64,000 nt of DNA from contig NZ_BDQM01000022.1 of the NCBI RefSeq assembly GCF_002207865.1, positions 1 to 64,000 on the forward strand, in the 5' to 3' direction. Source of the DNA: Colwellia marinimaniae. GTDB taxonomy: Bacteria; Pseudomonadota; Gammaproteobacteria; Enterobacterales; Alteromonadaceae. Both the position numbers and the translations under genes were made by a program. The notes under the pieces were generated by a model. It saw nothing but the letters and a program-made list of their open reading frames with translations. It did not search any database and was not told where the DNA came from. How positions within the stretch are numbered: position 1 is the stretch's first letter; each line of letters starts with the position of its first letter. Shown piece by piece: positions 55,932-64,000 of the stretch.

Positions 55932-56007
55932 ATGCCAAAAATTATCCTGACAATCGCTAGTTAGTGCTTGTTAATAAATTTAATAGAATTGGTATAGGGC
56001 AAAATAC

Positions 56008-57798
56008 ATGCGCAGTATTTATTGTGGTGAAGTAAACGAGTCTCACATCGGGCAAGAAATAACTTTATGTGGTTGGGTTAACAAACGTCGTGATTTAGGC
56101 GCGGTGATCTTTATAGATTTACGTGACCGTGAAGGCTTAGTGCAAGTTGTTTATGATCCTGATTTACCTGAAGTAATCAAAAAAGCCAATACTTTACGCA
56201 ATGAATTTTGTGTACAAATTAAAGGTAAAGTTCGCGCGCGTCCTGACGGTCAAGTGAATAAAGACATGAAAACTGGTGCTATCGAAGTATTGGGTTTAGA
56301 GCTGACTATTTTGAATAAGTCTGCGCCATTGCCATTAGATGCCAATCAAGTTAACTCAGAAGAGTTACGATTGAAGTATCGTTATCTTGATTTACGTCGT
56401 GTTGAAATGACCGAACGTTTACGTTTTCGTGCCAAAGTCACCTCAGCAGTACGCAGTTCATTAGAAGCCGAAGGCTTTTTAGATATTGAAACGCCAATTT
56501 TAACTGCCGCAACCCCTGAAGGAGCTCGAGACTACTTAGTACCAAGTCGGACTCATAAAGGTCAGTTTTTTGCGCTGCCGCAATCGCCACAATTATTTAA
56601 ACAATTGTTGATGATGTCAGGTATGGAACGCTATTATCAAATCGTTAAATGTTTCCGTGATGAAGATTTACGTGCTGATAGACAACCAGAATTCACTCAA
56701 ATAGATATTGAAACCTCATTTATGAGTAGTGATCAGGTAATGGCTATTGCCGAAACTTTGATCCGTGATTTGTTTAAAACCATGTTAGATGTTGATTTAG
56801 GTGAGTTCCCACGTATGTCTTACCATGAAGCAATGACTCGCTTTGGTAGTGATAAACCTGACTTACGTAACCCATTAGAGCTAATCGATGTTGCTGATAT
56901 TTTAAAAGATGTTGAATTTAAAGTATTCTCAGGACCGGCTAACGATGAAAAAGGACGTGTGGCGGTTATTTGTTTACCACAAGGCGCAGCTAAGTTCTCA
57001 CGTAAGGGCCTTGACGATTTAACTAAATTTGTTGGCATTTACGGCGCAAAAGGTATGCCTTGGTTAAAAGTTAAAGATATTGATGCTGCCCTTGCCACGG
57101 GTGTTGACGGTTTACAATCACCGATTTTAAAATTCTTATCCAGTGATGTAGCCATCGCCCTATTAAAACGTGTTAACGCAAAAACAGGCGATATTATCTT
57201 CTTCGGTGCTGATAAGTATAATGTTGTGACGGAATCTTTAGGTGCACTTCGCCTTAAACTGGGTGAAGAGCTGGATTTACTGCAAGGTGAGTGGAAACCG
57301 CTATGGGTAGTTGACTTCCCCATGTTTGAAGAAGTAGATGGCCATATGCATGCTATTCACCATCCGTTTACCGCACCGATGAATTTAACGCCAGAGCAGT
57401 TAGAAGCAAACCCCATTGACGCGATATCTGATGCCTATGACATGGTATTAAATGGCTGTGAACTTGGCGGTGGCTCGGTACGTATTCATAAGCAAGATAT
57501 GCAAGCTGCGGTGTTTAGAATTTTAGGTATCAGTGATGAAGAAGCCCAAGAAAAATTCGGTTTCTTACTTGAAGCACTACAATATGGCGCGCCGCCACAT
57601 GCTGGTTTAGCGTTTGGACTAGACCGCTTAGTGATGTTAATGACAGGTGCCAGTTCAATCCGTGAGGTAATGGCTTTCCCTAAAACCACGACCGCAGCTT
57701 GTCCATTAACCAATGCACCAGGTAAAGCAAATCCAGAGCAACTAAAAGAGCTGGGTATACAAATTCTAAATGAGAAGAACAACACAGTAGATGACTAA
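56008..57798 (+). CDS. aspS: Aspartyl-tRNA synthetase
   Basis: 596 aa (E. coli 590 aa). Class IIb synthetase charging tRNA-Asp. An N-terminal OB-fold (about 1-110; [20 protein letters not shown]) is followed by the catalytic core with [40 protein letters not shown] and [19 protein letters not shown] (motif 2). The bacterial GAD insert lies at about 290-420, and motif 3 is [13 protein letters not shown] near the C-terminus. A clear promoter precedes it and a clear terminator follows. Confidence 0.97.
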   Translation: MRSIYCGEVNESHIGQEITLCGWVNKRRDLGAVIFIDLRDREGLVQVVYDPDLPEVIKKANTLRNEFCVQIKGKVRARPDGQVNKDMKTGAIEVLGLELTILNKSAPLPLDANQVNSEELRLKYRYLDLRRVEMTERLRFRAKVTSAVRSSLEAEGFLDIETPILTAATPEGARDYLVPSRTHKGQFFALPQSPQLFKQLLMMSGMERYYQIVKCFRDEDLRADRQPEFTQIDIETSFMSSDQVMAIAETLIRDLFKTMLDVDLGEFPRMSYHEAMTRFGSDKPDLRNPLELIDVADILKDVEFKVFSGPANDEKGRVAVICLPQGAAKFSRKGLDDLTKFVGIYGAKGMPWLKVKDIDAALATGVDGLQSPILKFLSSDVAIALLKRVNAKTGDIIFFGADKYNVVTESLGALRLKLGEELDLLQGEWKPLWVVDFPMFEEVDGHMHAIHHPFTAPMNLTPEQLEANPIDAISDAYDMVLNGCELGGGSVRIHKQDMQAAVFRILGISDEEAQEKFGFLLEALQYGAPPHAGLAFGLDRLVMLMTGASSIREVMAFPKTTTAACPLTNAPGKANPEQLKELGIQILNEKNNTVDD

Positions 57799-57827
57799 TT
57801 AATTAGCTACTTACCTGATAAAAACTG

Positions 57828-57859
57828 GCTCCTCGATTAATACACCACGAGGATGACGA
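57828..57859. repeat. Hairpin repeat, family 1 (copy 9)
   Basis: GGCTCCTCGATTAA...ACGAGGATGACG, inverted orientation, between the aspS stop and its terminator; arms CCTCG and CGAGG. Confidence 0.7.
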
Positions 57860-57878
57860 TTAAAGGGTTAGTAGTTAC

Positions 57879-57920
57879 GAAAAAAGCGTATTGAGGGTTT
57901 TCCGTCAATACGCTTTTTTT
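57879..57920 (+). terminator. Rho-independent terminator of aspS
   Basis: AAAAAAGCGTATTGA pairs with TCAATACGCTTTTTT around a loop of about 12 nt, with a run of T at the 3' end. The A-run on the left makes it work in both directions. Confidence 0.9.
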
Positions 57921-58029
57921 ATACACGCAGTTTGTTTACACACTTTATTACCAAACAGAGCAATAAATTAGTCTGCTTGGTATAAGACCAATTTCATTAA
58001 ATTACATGCCTATGCACTTGGCTAAGGAT

Positions 58030-58063
58030 CGTCATCCCCGTGGTGTTTTAATCGGGGATCCAG
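58030..58063. repeat. Hairpin repeat, family 1 (copy 10)
   Basis: CGTCATCCCCGTGG...AATCGGGGATCCAG; arms ATCCCCG and CGGGGAT are complementary with G-C-rich replacements of the copy 1 arms. Confidence 0.8.
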
Positions 58064-58078
58064 TGCATAAAGAGCAAT

Positions 58079-58109
58079 GGATCTTCGATCAGAGACTTCG
58101 AAGATGACG
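58079..58109. repeat. Hairpin repeat, family 1 (copy 11, inverted)
   Basis: GGATCTTCGATCAG...ACTTCGAAGATGACG; arms ATCTTCGA and TCGAAGAT are perfect complements. It faces copy 10 at a distance of 15 bp, and the pair could form one larger cruciform. Confidence 0.75.
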
Positions 58110-58312
58110 TTTACAAAGAGTTCCTGAGTAAACTACATAGGCATGTTAAATTATTGCTTACTTGTGTTGGTTAAAATAGGTCATGTCAGCGTTGCTCTCA
58201 ATCCCAATAGCCTGCTATTGTTCAATCGAGCGCCTTGCCCTGATATATTTTCCCTAGGCACAACAAGAGCACAAACTTAATGAAACAGGTATAACTGATT
58301 TTAAGGTATTGA

Positions 58313-58840
58313 ATGAAAATTATTTTAGGCATTGATCCCGGTTCACGTTTTACCGGCTATGGCGTTATCAAACAAGAAAATCGACAGTTAACTTATCTGG
58401 GCAGTGGCTGCATTAAGGCGCTCAGCCAGGGCGATGAGTTAGCTTCACGGCTACAAACTATATTTGCCGGTATTTCTGAGATAATTATTCAATTTAAACC
58501 AGACATGTTTGCCATTGAACAAGTTTTTATGGGGGTAAACCCAGGTGGCGCGCTGAAACTTGGCCAAGCACGGGGTGCCGCCATCGTTGCCGCAACCAAT
58601 ACCGGTTTAACCATTAGTGAATATTCAGCCAGGCAAATTAAACAAGCGGTAGTAGGTACAGGTGCAGCAGATAAAAGTCAAGTACAGCATATGGTAAAAA
58701 CTCTGTTAAAGCTGCCAGGGACACCACAAGCCGATGCGGCTGATGCCTTAGCGGTGGCTATATGTCATGCTCATAGTCATACCACTATTGCCAGATTAGC
58801 TGGCCAAGCCAGTAAAACAGTGAGAGGACGTTTACGCTAA
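58313..58840 (+). CDS. ruvC: Holliday junction resolvase RuvC
   Basis: 175 aa (E. coli 173 aa). It cuts Holliday junctions. The acidic active-site residues are present: Asp7 in [13 protein letters not shown], Glu in [13 protein letters not shown] and the Asp pair in [17 protein letters not shown] near the C-terminus. It is followed at 120 bp by ruvA. In E. coli yebC lies directly before ruvC; here a 514-bp repeat-bearing gap takes its place. Confidence 0.96.
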   Translation: MKIILGIDPGSRFTGYGVIKQENRQLTYLGSGCIKALSQGDELASRLQTIFAGISEIIIQFKPDMFAIEQVFMGVNPGGALKLGQARGAAIVAATNTGLTISEYSARQIKQAVVGTGAADKSQVQHMVKTLLKLPGTPQADAADALAVAICHAHSHTTIARLAGQASKTVRGRLR

Positions 58841-58960
58841 ATGATTTTATAAGAGTTTTGCCAAATAAGGCCAAGGCGTTTTATCACTTAGCGAATGCTT
58901 TACTGTATAAATATATAGTGGTATTATTTATTTCCTTAATAATAGTCCTTGGTACTTGTT

Positions 58961-59599
58961 GTGATTGGTCGTTTACGTGGCACGCTTGTCGAAAAAAACT
59001 CCCCTGAAATATTAATTGAATGTGCTGGTGTCGGTTATGAAGTCACCATGCCAATGACCAGTATTTATGCCTTACCTGAACTTGAGCAACAAGCGACTAT
59101 CTATACTCATTTTGTCGTTCGTGAAGATGCGCAATTACTGTATGGTTTTACCAATAAGGTTGAGCGAAAATTATTTCGTTTATTGATAAAAGTTAATGGT
59201 GTTGGCCCAAAATTGGCGCTAGCGGTATTGTCTAACATGTCTGCGGATCAATTTGTGGTTTGTGTTCGTCACGATGATATTGCCGCCATTGTAAAAATCC
59301 CTGGTGTCGGTAAAAAAACAGCAGAACGTTTACTCATTGAAATGCGTGACCGTCTAAAAGATTGGCAGGCACAACAACCGGTGCAATTAGTTAGTAAGGA
59401 TGGTGTTATACCCGAGCAGTTATCCGCTGATCTTAGCCAAGAGACTACCTTTATTAGCGATAATAAAACGGATGCTATTAATGCCTTGTTATCGCTTGGT
59501 TATAAACAAGTACAAGCGGATAAAGCGGTTAAATCAGTATATAATCGCGGCATGTCTAGCGAAGATATTATTCGCGATGCGTTAAAGTCAATGGTGTAA
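58961..59599 (+). CDS. ruvA: Holliday junction DNA helicase subunit RuvA
   Basis: 212 aa from GTG 58961, which gives the family start [11 protein letters not shown]. The TTG at 58949 would add four residues. Domain I is an OB-fold (1-64), domain II has two helix-hairpin-helix motifs ([18 protein letters not shown] and [19 protein letters not shown]) that bind junction DNA, and domain III at the C-terminus ([17 protein letters not shown]) contacts RuvB. The ribosome binding site is weak. Confidence 0.95.
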   Translation: MIGRLRGTLVEKNSPEILIECAGVGYEVTMPMTSIYALPELEQQATIYTHFVVREDAQLLYGFTNKVERKLFRLLIKVNGVGPKLALAVLSNMSADQFVVCVRHDDIAAIVKIPGVGKKTAERLLIEMRDRLKDWQAQQPVQLVSKDGVIPEQLSADLSQETTFISDNKTDAINALLSLGYKQVQADKAVKSVYNRGMSSEDIIRDALKSMV

Positions 59600-59605
59600 T
59601 GTCTA

Positions 59606-59638
59606 CCCATGATGTCTCAGTTAGTCGAGAATCCATGT
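59606..59638. repeat. Hairpin repeat, family 1 (copy 12, degenerate)
   Basis: CCCATGATGTCTCAG...AGTCGAGAATCCATG between ruvA and ruvB. The right half matches the family; the left half is decayed. Confidence 0.5.
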
Positions 59639-59746
59639 GTACTTTCTAGCAAGGACTAGCAGCATGATTTACTCGGCAGATTGATAATCTTTTAGCTTTA
59701 GCGCATTTGAATGATGCGCTAATACACTTTAGAACTTAGGTAACTT

Positions 59747-60757
59747 ATGATAGAAGCAGATCGCTTAATTGAACCCATTGCATCGGTAGAAGATGAAAGG
59801 GTTGATCGCGCTATTCGCCCTAAAATGCTAAAAGACTATACCGGTCAACAGCATATCAAAGCACAAATGGAAATCTTTATTCCGGCCGCTAAAAATCGTG
59901 GTGAGCCCTTAGACCATTTGCTTATTTTTGGCCCGCCGGGTTTAGGTAAAACCACCTTAGCCAATATCGTTGCCAATGAAATGGGCGTGAATATACGTAC
60001 TACCTCAGGACCTGTGTTAGAAAAAGCCGGAGATTTAGCCGCGCTATTAACTAACCTAGAAGAAAATGACATTCTATTTATTGATGAAATTCACCGGTTA
60101 AGCCCTGTGGTTGAAGAAATATTGTATCCAGCGATGGAAGACTACCAATTAGATATTATGATTGGTGAAGGGCCAGCTGCTCGCTCAATTAAATTAGATT
60201 TACCCGCATTTACCCTGATAGGTGCGACAACTAGGGCAGGGGCATTAACCTCACCATTACGTGATCGATTTGGTATTGTCCAGCGACTAGAGTTTTATAA
60301 TGTTACCGACTTAGCAACTATTGTTCGGCGTTCGGCACACTTTTTGAATTTAACCATAGACGAGCAAGGCGCATTTGAAGTGGCGCGCCGCTCTCGTGGC
60401 ACACCGCGTATTGCTAACCGTTTATTACGCCGAGTACGTGATTATGCCGATGTCAAATCTCACGGTATAGTTAACCAAGACGTTGCGGCGGCGGCCTTAG
60501 ATATGCTCGAAGTTGACAGTGAAGGCTTTGATATCATGGATAGAAAGCTACTACACGCTATTATTGATAAGTTTATGGGCGGTCCGGTTGGTTTAGATAA
60601 TGTAGCGGCTGCCATTGGTGAAGAGCGGGAAACCATTGAAGATGTGATCGAGCCTTTTTTAATTCAGCAAGGTTTTTTACAGCGCACACCACGCGGGCGT
60701 ATTGTTACAGACAGAGCCTATCAACACTTTGGCCTTATCAAAGAGCCAGTTGAGTAG
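59747..60757 (+). CDS. ruvB: Holliday junction DNA helicase subunit RuvB
   Basis: 336 aa, as in E. coli. It is the AAA+ motor for branch migration. Motifs: [19 protein letters not shown] (Walker A), [13 protein letters not shown] (Walker B), [20 protein letters not shown] (sensor 1 and arginine finger), [20 protein letters not shown] (sensor 2) and a C-terminal winged helix with [16 protein letters not shown]. It follows ruvA after 147 bp and ends at a strong bidirectional hairpin. Confidence 0.97.
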   Translation: MIEADRLIEPIASVEDERVDRAIRPKMLKDYTGQQHIKAQMEIFIPAAKNRGEPLDHLLIFGPPGLGKTTLANIVANEMGVNIRTTSGPVLEKAGDLAALLTNLEENDILFIDEIHRLSPVVEEILYPAMEDYQLDIMIGEGPAARSIKLDLPAFTLIGATTRAGALTSPLRDRFGIVQRLEFYNVTDLATIVRRSAHFLNLTIDEQGAFEVARRSRGTPRIANRLLRRVRDYADVKSHGIVNQDVAAAALDMLEVDSEGFDIMDRKLLHAIIDKFMGGPVGLDNVAAAIGEERETIEDVIEPFLIQQGFLQRTPRGRIVTDRAYQHFGLIKEPVE

Positions 60758-60786
60758 CGCTGTTTTTATCTATAAAATATCACGCC

Positions 60787-60830
60787 TAAAAATGCCAGAT
60801 TACTCTCTATAAAGTAATGCTGGCATTTTT
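60787..60830. terminator. Bidirectional terminator between ruvB and the DUF2062 gene
   Basis: AAAAATGCCAG and CTGGCATTTTT close a long stem that continues with TTACT/AGTAA. The A-run and T-run on the two sides allow termination of both converging transcripts. Confidence 0.9.
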
Positions 60831-60850
60831 GTATTTATAGCGATGATAAC

Positions 60851-61369
60851 TTAACGGTGCGGACGACTTTTCCATGCTTTAATAGTTTGGTAACGCCACA
60901 AGGCTTGAATACCGAAATAACCTAAAATAGAAAAAGTAACGGCAAGGACACCACAGCCAACTAAAAAGGCTGGCCCTATGGTTGATAAACTATCAATAAC
61001 CCATTGCCAATTTGCTTGAAAAGCAAACGCCTGCTCAGGCTCGGCTAATACCCAAGTACCCACTAAGTAACAAGCATAAAAAATAAATGGCATGGTGAGA
61101 GGATTTGTCAGCCATACTAAAGTGATGGCTAAGGGCAAGTTCGCATGAACAACAATGGCAGCACCAGCTGCTAATACCATTTGAAAAGGTACTGGGATAA
61201 AAGCAAAAAATAAACCTACAGCAAAGGCTTTGGCTACCGAATGACGATTTAAATGCCAAAGGTTAGCATTGTGCAGTAAGTTGCCAAAAATCTTTAGGTA
61301 TTTGTTATCTTTGATCGTTTGATGATCTGGCATCATACGTTTAATGGTTTTTTTTGGCATATACGTCAA
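60851..61369 (-). CDS. DUF2062 membrane protein
   Basis: 172 aa with three membrane helices (about 48-72, 78-100 and 132-155) and a basic C-terminus. The stretch VAKAFAVGLFFAFIPVPFQM and the loop LVWLTNPLTMPFIFYACYLVG are characteristic of DUF2062. The function of the family is unknown. It lies divergent from comEC, a pairing I recall as common in related bacteria. TTG 61369 has AGGG upstream; ATG 61360 is the alternative start. Confidence 0.82.
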   Translation of the reverse strand: MTYMPKKTIKRMMPDHQTIKDNKYLKIFGNLLHNANLWHLNRHSVAKAFAVGLFFAFIPVPFQMVLAAGAAIVVHANLPLAITLVWLTNPLTMPFIFYACYLVGTWVLAEPEQAFAFQANWQWVIDSLSTIGPAFLVGCGVLAVTFSILGYFGIQALWRYQTIKAWKSRPHR

Positions 61370-61533
61370 TAGGTCCCTGACTAGAAAGTAGTGTGGTAAA
61401 TAATGTATTTACTCTGTTTAGTTAATCTATTCTATTCACTACACTTCTTAACAGCTAAGTATAGCAAGCGCGAATGTCAGCAAGGTGTTAGCACCAGAAT
61501 TTAACCGCAAAACATAAAAGGATTTTTATCACT

Positions 61534-64000
61534 ATGGATTGGTGGTTACTGACATTTTTTCTTGGTGCTATATTGTCCCTATTTTTGCCGGAAGTGCCAG
61601 CGATTTTTCAGCTATTTTTACTTCTTTGTCTCGCTATTGGCTTTTATTGCCATAAAAGATTACGTTCTAGCTCTGGGATATGGTTTGGTGCTTGCTGGCT
61701 CTTGGGACAAGCTTACCTCTATCATCATCAGTTACCAAGCGATTTGATTGAGAAAATGCAAAAAAAACAGTTATTTGTTGTTGCGGGTCAAGTACTTACT
61801 TTACAGGTTAATAGCACTGAAAAGCTCAACGAAACGATAGCAGCAACGTCAACTCAACCAATAACTGCTTTGACTACACGCTTTAATTTTCGTATCAGTA
61901 AAATAAATCAACTGCAGCTTAGCGAGCCCTTTATTATCCGGCTAAGTTGGCAGAATGCGACTATAGCTGTCGCTCAAGGGCAAAGGCTTATGCTTAACGT
62001 TAAGCTCAAGCCTGCCCATGGTTTAGCCAATATCGGCACATTTAATTACTTAAGCTGGCTTAAGGCTAACAATATTGTTGCCACAGGTTATGTCGTTAAT
62101 CCGAGAAAAAGTAGCAAACACGGTATAAAACGTTTTAACCAGGGAAGTGAAAATCAGCTACTTGTAGCCGATGTCACTATCCGGCAACAGCTATTTCAGC
62201 AATATCAAAGCCTAACACCAACACATCAACTTACCCCTATTTTATTGGCATTAGCTTTTGGTGAACGCAGTTTACTTAACCCCGAACATTGGCAGGTGCT
62301 ACAAGCGACGGGTACCAGTCACCTTATTGCTATTTCTGGTTTACATATTGGCTTACTCGCGGGTAGCGCCTTTTTTCTAGTGATGCTTTTTTTTAACTAT
62401 CTGCCTTTGCAAAATTCTCGTTGGCAAGGGCTAAATATTCGTTATTTTGCCATTGCCATGAGTATCTTGTTGGCGACAATATATGCCTATTTGGCGGGCT
62501 TTTCCTTGCCAACACAACGTGCTTTGATCATGTTAAACCTGTACTGGTTTAGTCGTTTAGTTGCGATAAAGTTATCGGCGAAACGGCTAATGTTAGTAAC
62601 AGTCTTTTTTTTATTGATTGTCAGCCCCTTTAGTTTATTCACAGCCAGCTTCTGGTTATCTTTTTATGCGGTGGCTATTATTTTTGTTTCGCTATGGCGA
62701 TTTAAATCTTGGCTAACTAAAGGCTCACCACTGTGGCGCTTTTTTAAAGGGCTCTTTGTTATTCAACTAGCGCTAACGGTTATGTTAATGCCTATTAGCG
62801 CTTTGTTTTTTCAGCAGGTGTCATTGGTTAGTCTACTGGCCAATATTATTGCCGTGCCTTGGATGAGCTTTGTCAGTATACCTAGTGCGCTTATATCCGT
62901 AATGCTGATGCCATTAAGTGAACAATTGTCACTATGGTTTATGATGATATCGTTGCAGTCATTAACTTGGCTTTGGTCTTACCTTGAATGGCTCAGTAAG
63001 CAGCCTTATGCCCTTATTCCTTTGTCATTTTTCCAACAAATGTCTATCTTGTTGCTCGCTATACTAGGTTTTTTTATGCTCTACCTGTCATGCTTTTATT
63101 GGTCTAGGCGAGTCAAGCAAGGCATAGCTATCTTGCTTGTTTCAGTGCTTGTTTTAGTGCTTTTTTCAGTATTAAGTTTAGCAATGTTAAGGTCACACCC
63201 TGTTAGTCAGGCACTGTTACAAGTACCGTTGTTACTGGCAGAGCAAAGCGGCCAAGATAATGGCATGATCTTAGCTGTAACCCCTAATTTCACCCCCTGG
63301 CAAGTGGTTTTTTTTGATGTCGGTCAGGGCTTAGCTGTGTTAATACAACGTAATAAACGGGCCATTTTATATGATACTGGCGCGGCTTATCCCAGTGGCT
63401 TTACCCTCAGTGAAGCAGTCATACTGCCATATCTGCAATATTCAGCGATTAAGACCCTTGATAAAGTCATATTAAGTCATAGTGATAACGATCATGCTGG
63501 AGGGTTAAAAAATCTGCTAGAGAATATAAGCATTGATGAAGTTATCAGTAATGATGCCAGCATCATTAAGGCTACCATGGCTATTACCACTGCCAATAAC
63601 CCGGCTACGATTAATCTAACTAGCACTAAGGCAACCCTGAGTAATACGCCACTGATACCGTGCCAACCAAGTCAGAGTTTTACTTGGCAAGGTTTAGCGT
63701 TTGACATCTTATGGCCGCTTACGCCGATTTCTTCCGCGGATGGCGCCAGTAAGGTTGGCAAAAAAAATATTGGCAGGCAAAAAAATGATGATTCTTGTGT
63801 CATTTTAATTACGGACTCAACCGGCAATAAACTGCTGTTGACTGGAGATATATCCGCAAAAGTGGAACGGCAACTCCTTAAACTTTATCCTCAGCTCAGT
63901 GTTGATATCTTACAAGTACCGCACCATGGCTCTAAAACGTCATCGAGTCAGGCCTTTCTTCGTCAGTTATCGCCACAAATTGCCTTAGTCAGTGCCGGTT
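61534..64000 (+). CDS. comEC: ComEC/Rec2 DNA uptake channel (3' end lies outside the window)
   Basis: 822 codons are visible from ATG 61534, with AAAAGGA upstream; the stop is beyond the window. ComEC carries single-stranded DNA across the inner membrane in natural transformation. Two or three N-terminal membrane helices precede a periplasmic OB-like domain (about 80-220). The competence domain (about 240-540, many helices) includes GTSHLIAISGLHIGLLAG. A C-terminal metallo-beta-lactamase-like domain starts at about 590 with FFDVGQGLAVLIQ and holds the metal motif HSDNDHAGG at 649-657 and VPHHGSKTSSSQAF near 796. All motifs seen are intact. Confidence 0.93.
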   Translation, partial: MDWWLLTFFLGAILSLFLPEVPAIFQLFLLLCLAIGFYCHKRLRSSSGIWFGACWLLGQAYLYHHQLPSDLIEKMQKKQLFVVAGQVLTLQVNSTEKLNETIAATSTQPITALTTRFNFRISKINQLQLSEPFIIRLSWQNATIAVAQGQRLMLNVKLKPAHGLANIGTFNYLSWLKANNIVATGYVVNPRKSSKHGIKRFNQGSENQLLVADVTIRQQLFQQYQSLTPTHQLTPILLALAFGERSLLNPEHWQVLQATGTSHLIAISGLHIGLLAGSAFFLVMLFFNYLPLQNSRWQGLNIRYFAIAMSILLATIYAYLAGFSLPTQRALIMLNLYWFSRLVAIKLSAKRLMLVTVFFLLIVSPFSLFTASFWLSFYAVAIIFVSLWRFKSWLTKGSPLWRFFKGLFVIQLALTVMLMPISALFFQQVSLVSLLANIIAVPWMSFVSIPSALISVMLMPLSEQLSLWFMMISLQSLTWLWSYLEWLSKQPYALIPLSFFQQMSILLLAILGFFMLYLSCFYWSRRVKQGIAILLVSVLVLVLFSVLSLAMLRSHPVSQALLQVPLLLAEQSGQDNGMILAVTPNFTPWQVVFFDVGQGLAVLIQRNKRAILYDTGAAYPSGFTLSEAVILPYLQYSAIKTLDKVILSHSDNDHAGGLKNLLENISIDEVISNDASIIKATMAITTANNPATINLTSTKATLSNTPLIPCQPSQSFTWQGLAFDILWPLTPISSADGASKVGKKNIGRQKNDDSCVILITDSTGNKLLLTGDISAKVERQLLKLYPQLSVDILQVPHHGSKTSSSQAFLRQLSPQIALVSAG

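Noticed and set aside
44342..59746. CRISPR array suggested by the recurring CGTCATTCCCGA repeats
   Set aside because: Copies are spread over separate intergenic gaps at irregular distances and in both orientations, with no regular spacers and no cas genes.
61562..61747. 61-codon plus-strand frame near the end of the window
   Set aside because: It is out of frame inside comEC, whose own frame from 61534 stays open to the window end with all family motifs.
1..64000. tRNA, rRNA or prophage genes
   Set aside because: I looked for cloverleaf-like intergenic sequence, rRNA signatures and phage gene runs and saw none, although a covariance search could still find a small RNA.

Overview
The window is a contiguous stretch of an AT-rich gammaproteobacterial chromosome. 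Gene content, protein sequences and order (cmoB-cmoA, aspS, ruvC-ruvA-ruvB, DUF2062-comEC, sbcB, lysC with a lysine riboswitch) fit a marine alteromonad of the Colwellia/Thalassotalea type. That placement is an inference from protein style and low GC; no rRNA or other strong marker is present.

Layout. (1) 1-6.7 kb, housekeeping: the 3' end of a Nif3/YbgI-like gene with a 97-bp tandem duplication of its tail, elyC-like DUF218 gene, promoter plus lysine riboswitch plus lysC, a peroxide-defence pair (glutathione peroxidase and an OhrR-type MarR regulator, with a palindrome over the likely -10 box), a 3-hydroxyisobutyrate-dehydrogenase-family gene and sbcB. (2) 6.9-21.7 kb, minus strand: a complete 13-gene complex I operon, nuoA-B-CD-E-F-G-H-I-J-K-L-M-N, tightly packed with 1-4 nt gaps or short overlaps, except for a 241-bp gap between nuoCD and nuoE that holds a roughly 100-bp palindromic element. 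(3) 22-26.3 kb: a CBS-pair protein, a large HelD-like helicase with an inserted nuclease-like domain and C-terminal zinc ribbons, and an unrecognised 176-aa protein.

(4) 26.5-47.5 kb, plus strand: a Wzx/Wzy-type surface polysaccharide (most likely O-antigen) locus. It starts with wzz, wecA and manC, followed by a frameshifted remnant of a phosphomannomutase gene. A very AT-rich, visibly rearranged core follows: neuA, a three-part NeuB fusion, a sialyltransferase-like gene, wzx, acetyltransferase, remnants of a GT32-like gene, a REP-associated transposase and a second sialyltransferase, then GT2, wzy, acyltransferase and two GT4 genes. It ends with rmlA-C-B-D and galU. Together these suggest a polymer with a nonulosonic (sialic-type) acid and L-rhamnose, started on undecaprenyl phosphate by WecA and length-controlled by Wzz.

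(5) 47.5-64 kb: patatin-like gene, dgt-type dNTPase, cmoB-cmoA, a sensor with three periplasmic solute-binding domains and a GGDEF output domain, aspS, ruvC, ruvA, ruvB, a DUF2062 gene and the first 822 codons of comEC. Intergenic DNA from 44 to 60 kb is rich in two repeat families: a small hairpin repeat of the form CGTCATTCCCGA / TCGGGAATCCA (a dozen copies, one at 26.4 kb) and a longer one around ACCACAGAGNACACAG (four copies).

The points most worth a second look are the CBS-NeuB-TIM-barrel fusion in a locus without a recognisable NeuC, the remodelled scar at 36.3-37.6 kb, the helicase-nuclease-zinc-ribbon protein, the hairpin element inside the nuo operon, and the start-of-window duplication. 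No CRISPR array, tRNA, rRNA, prophage or intact insertion sequence was seen.
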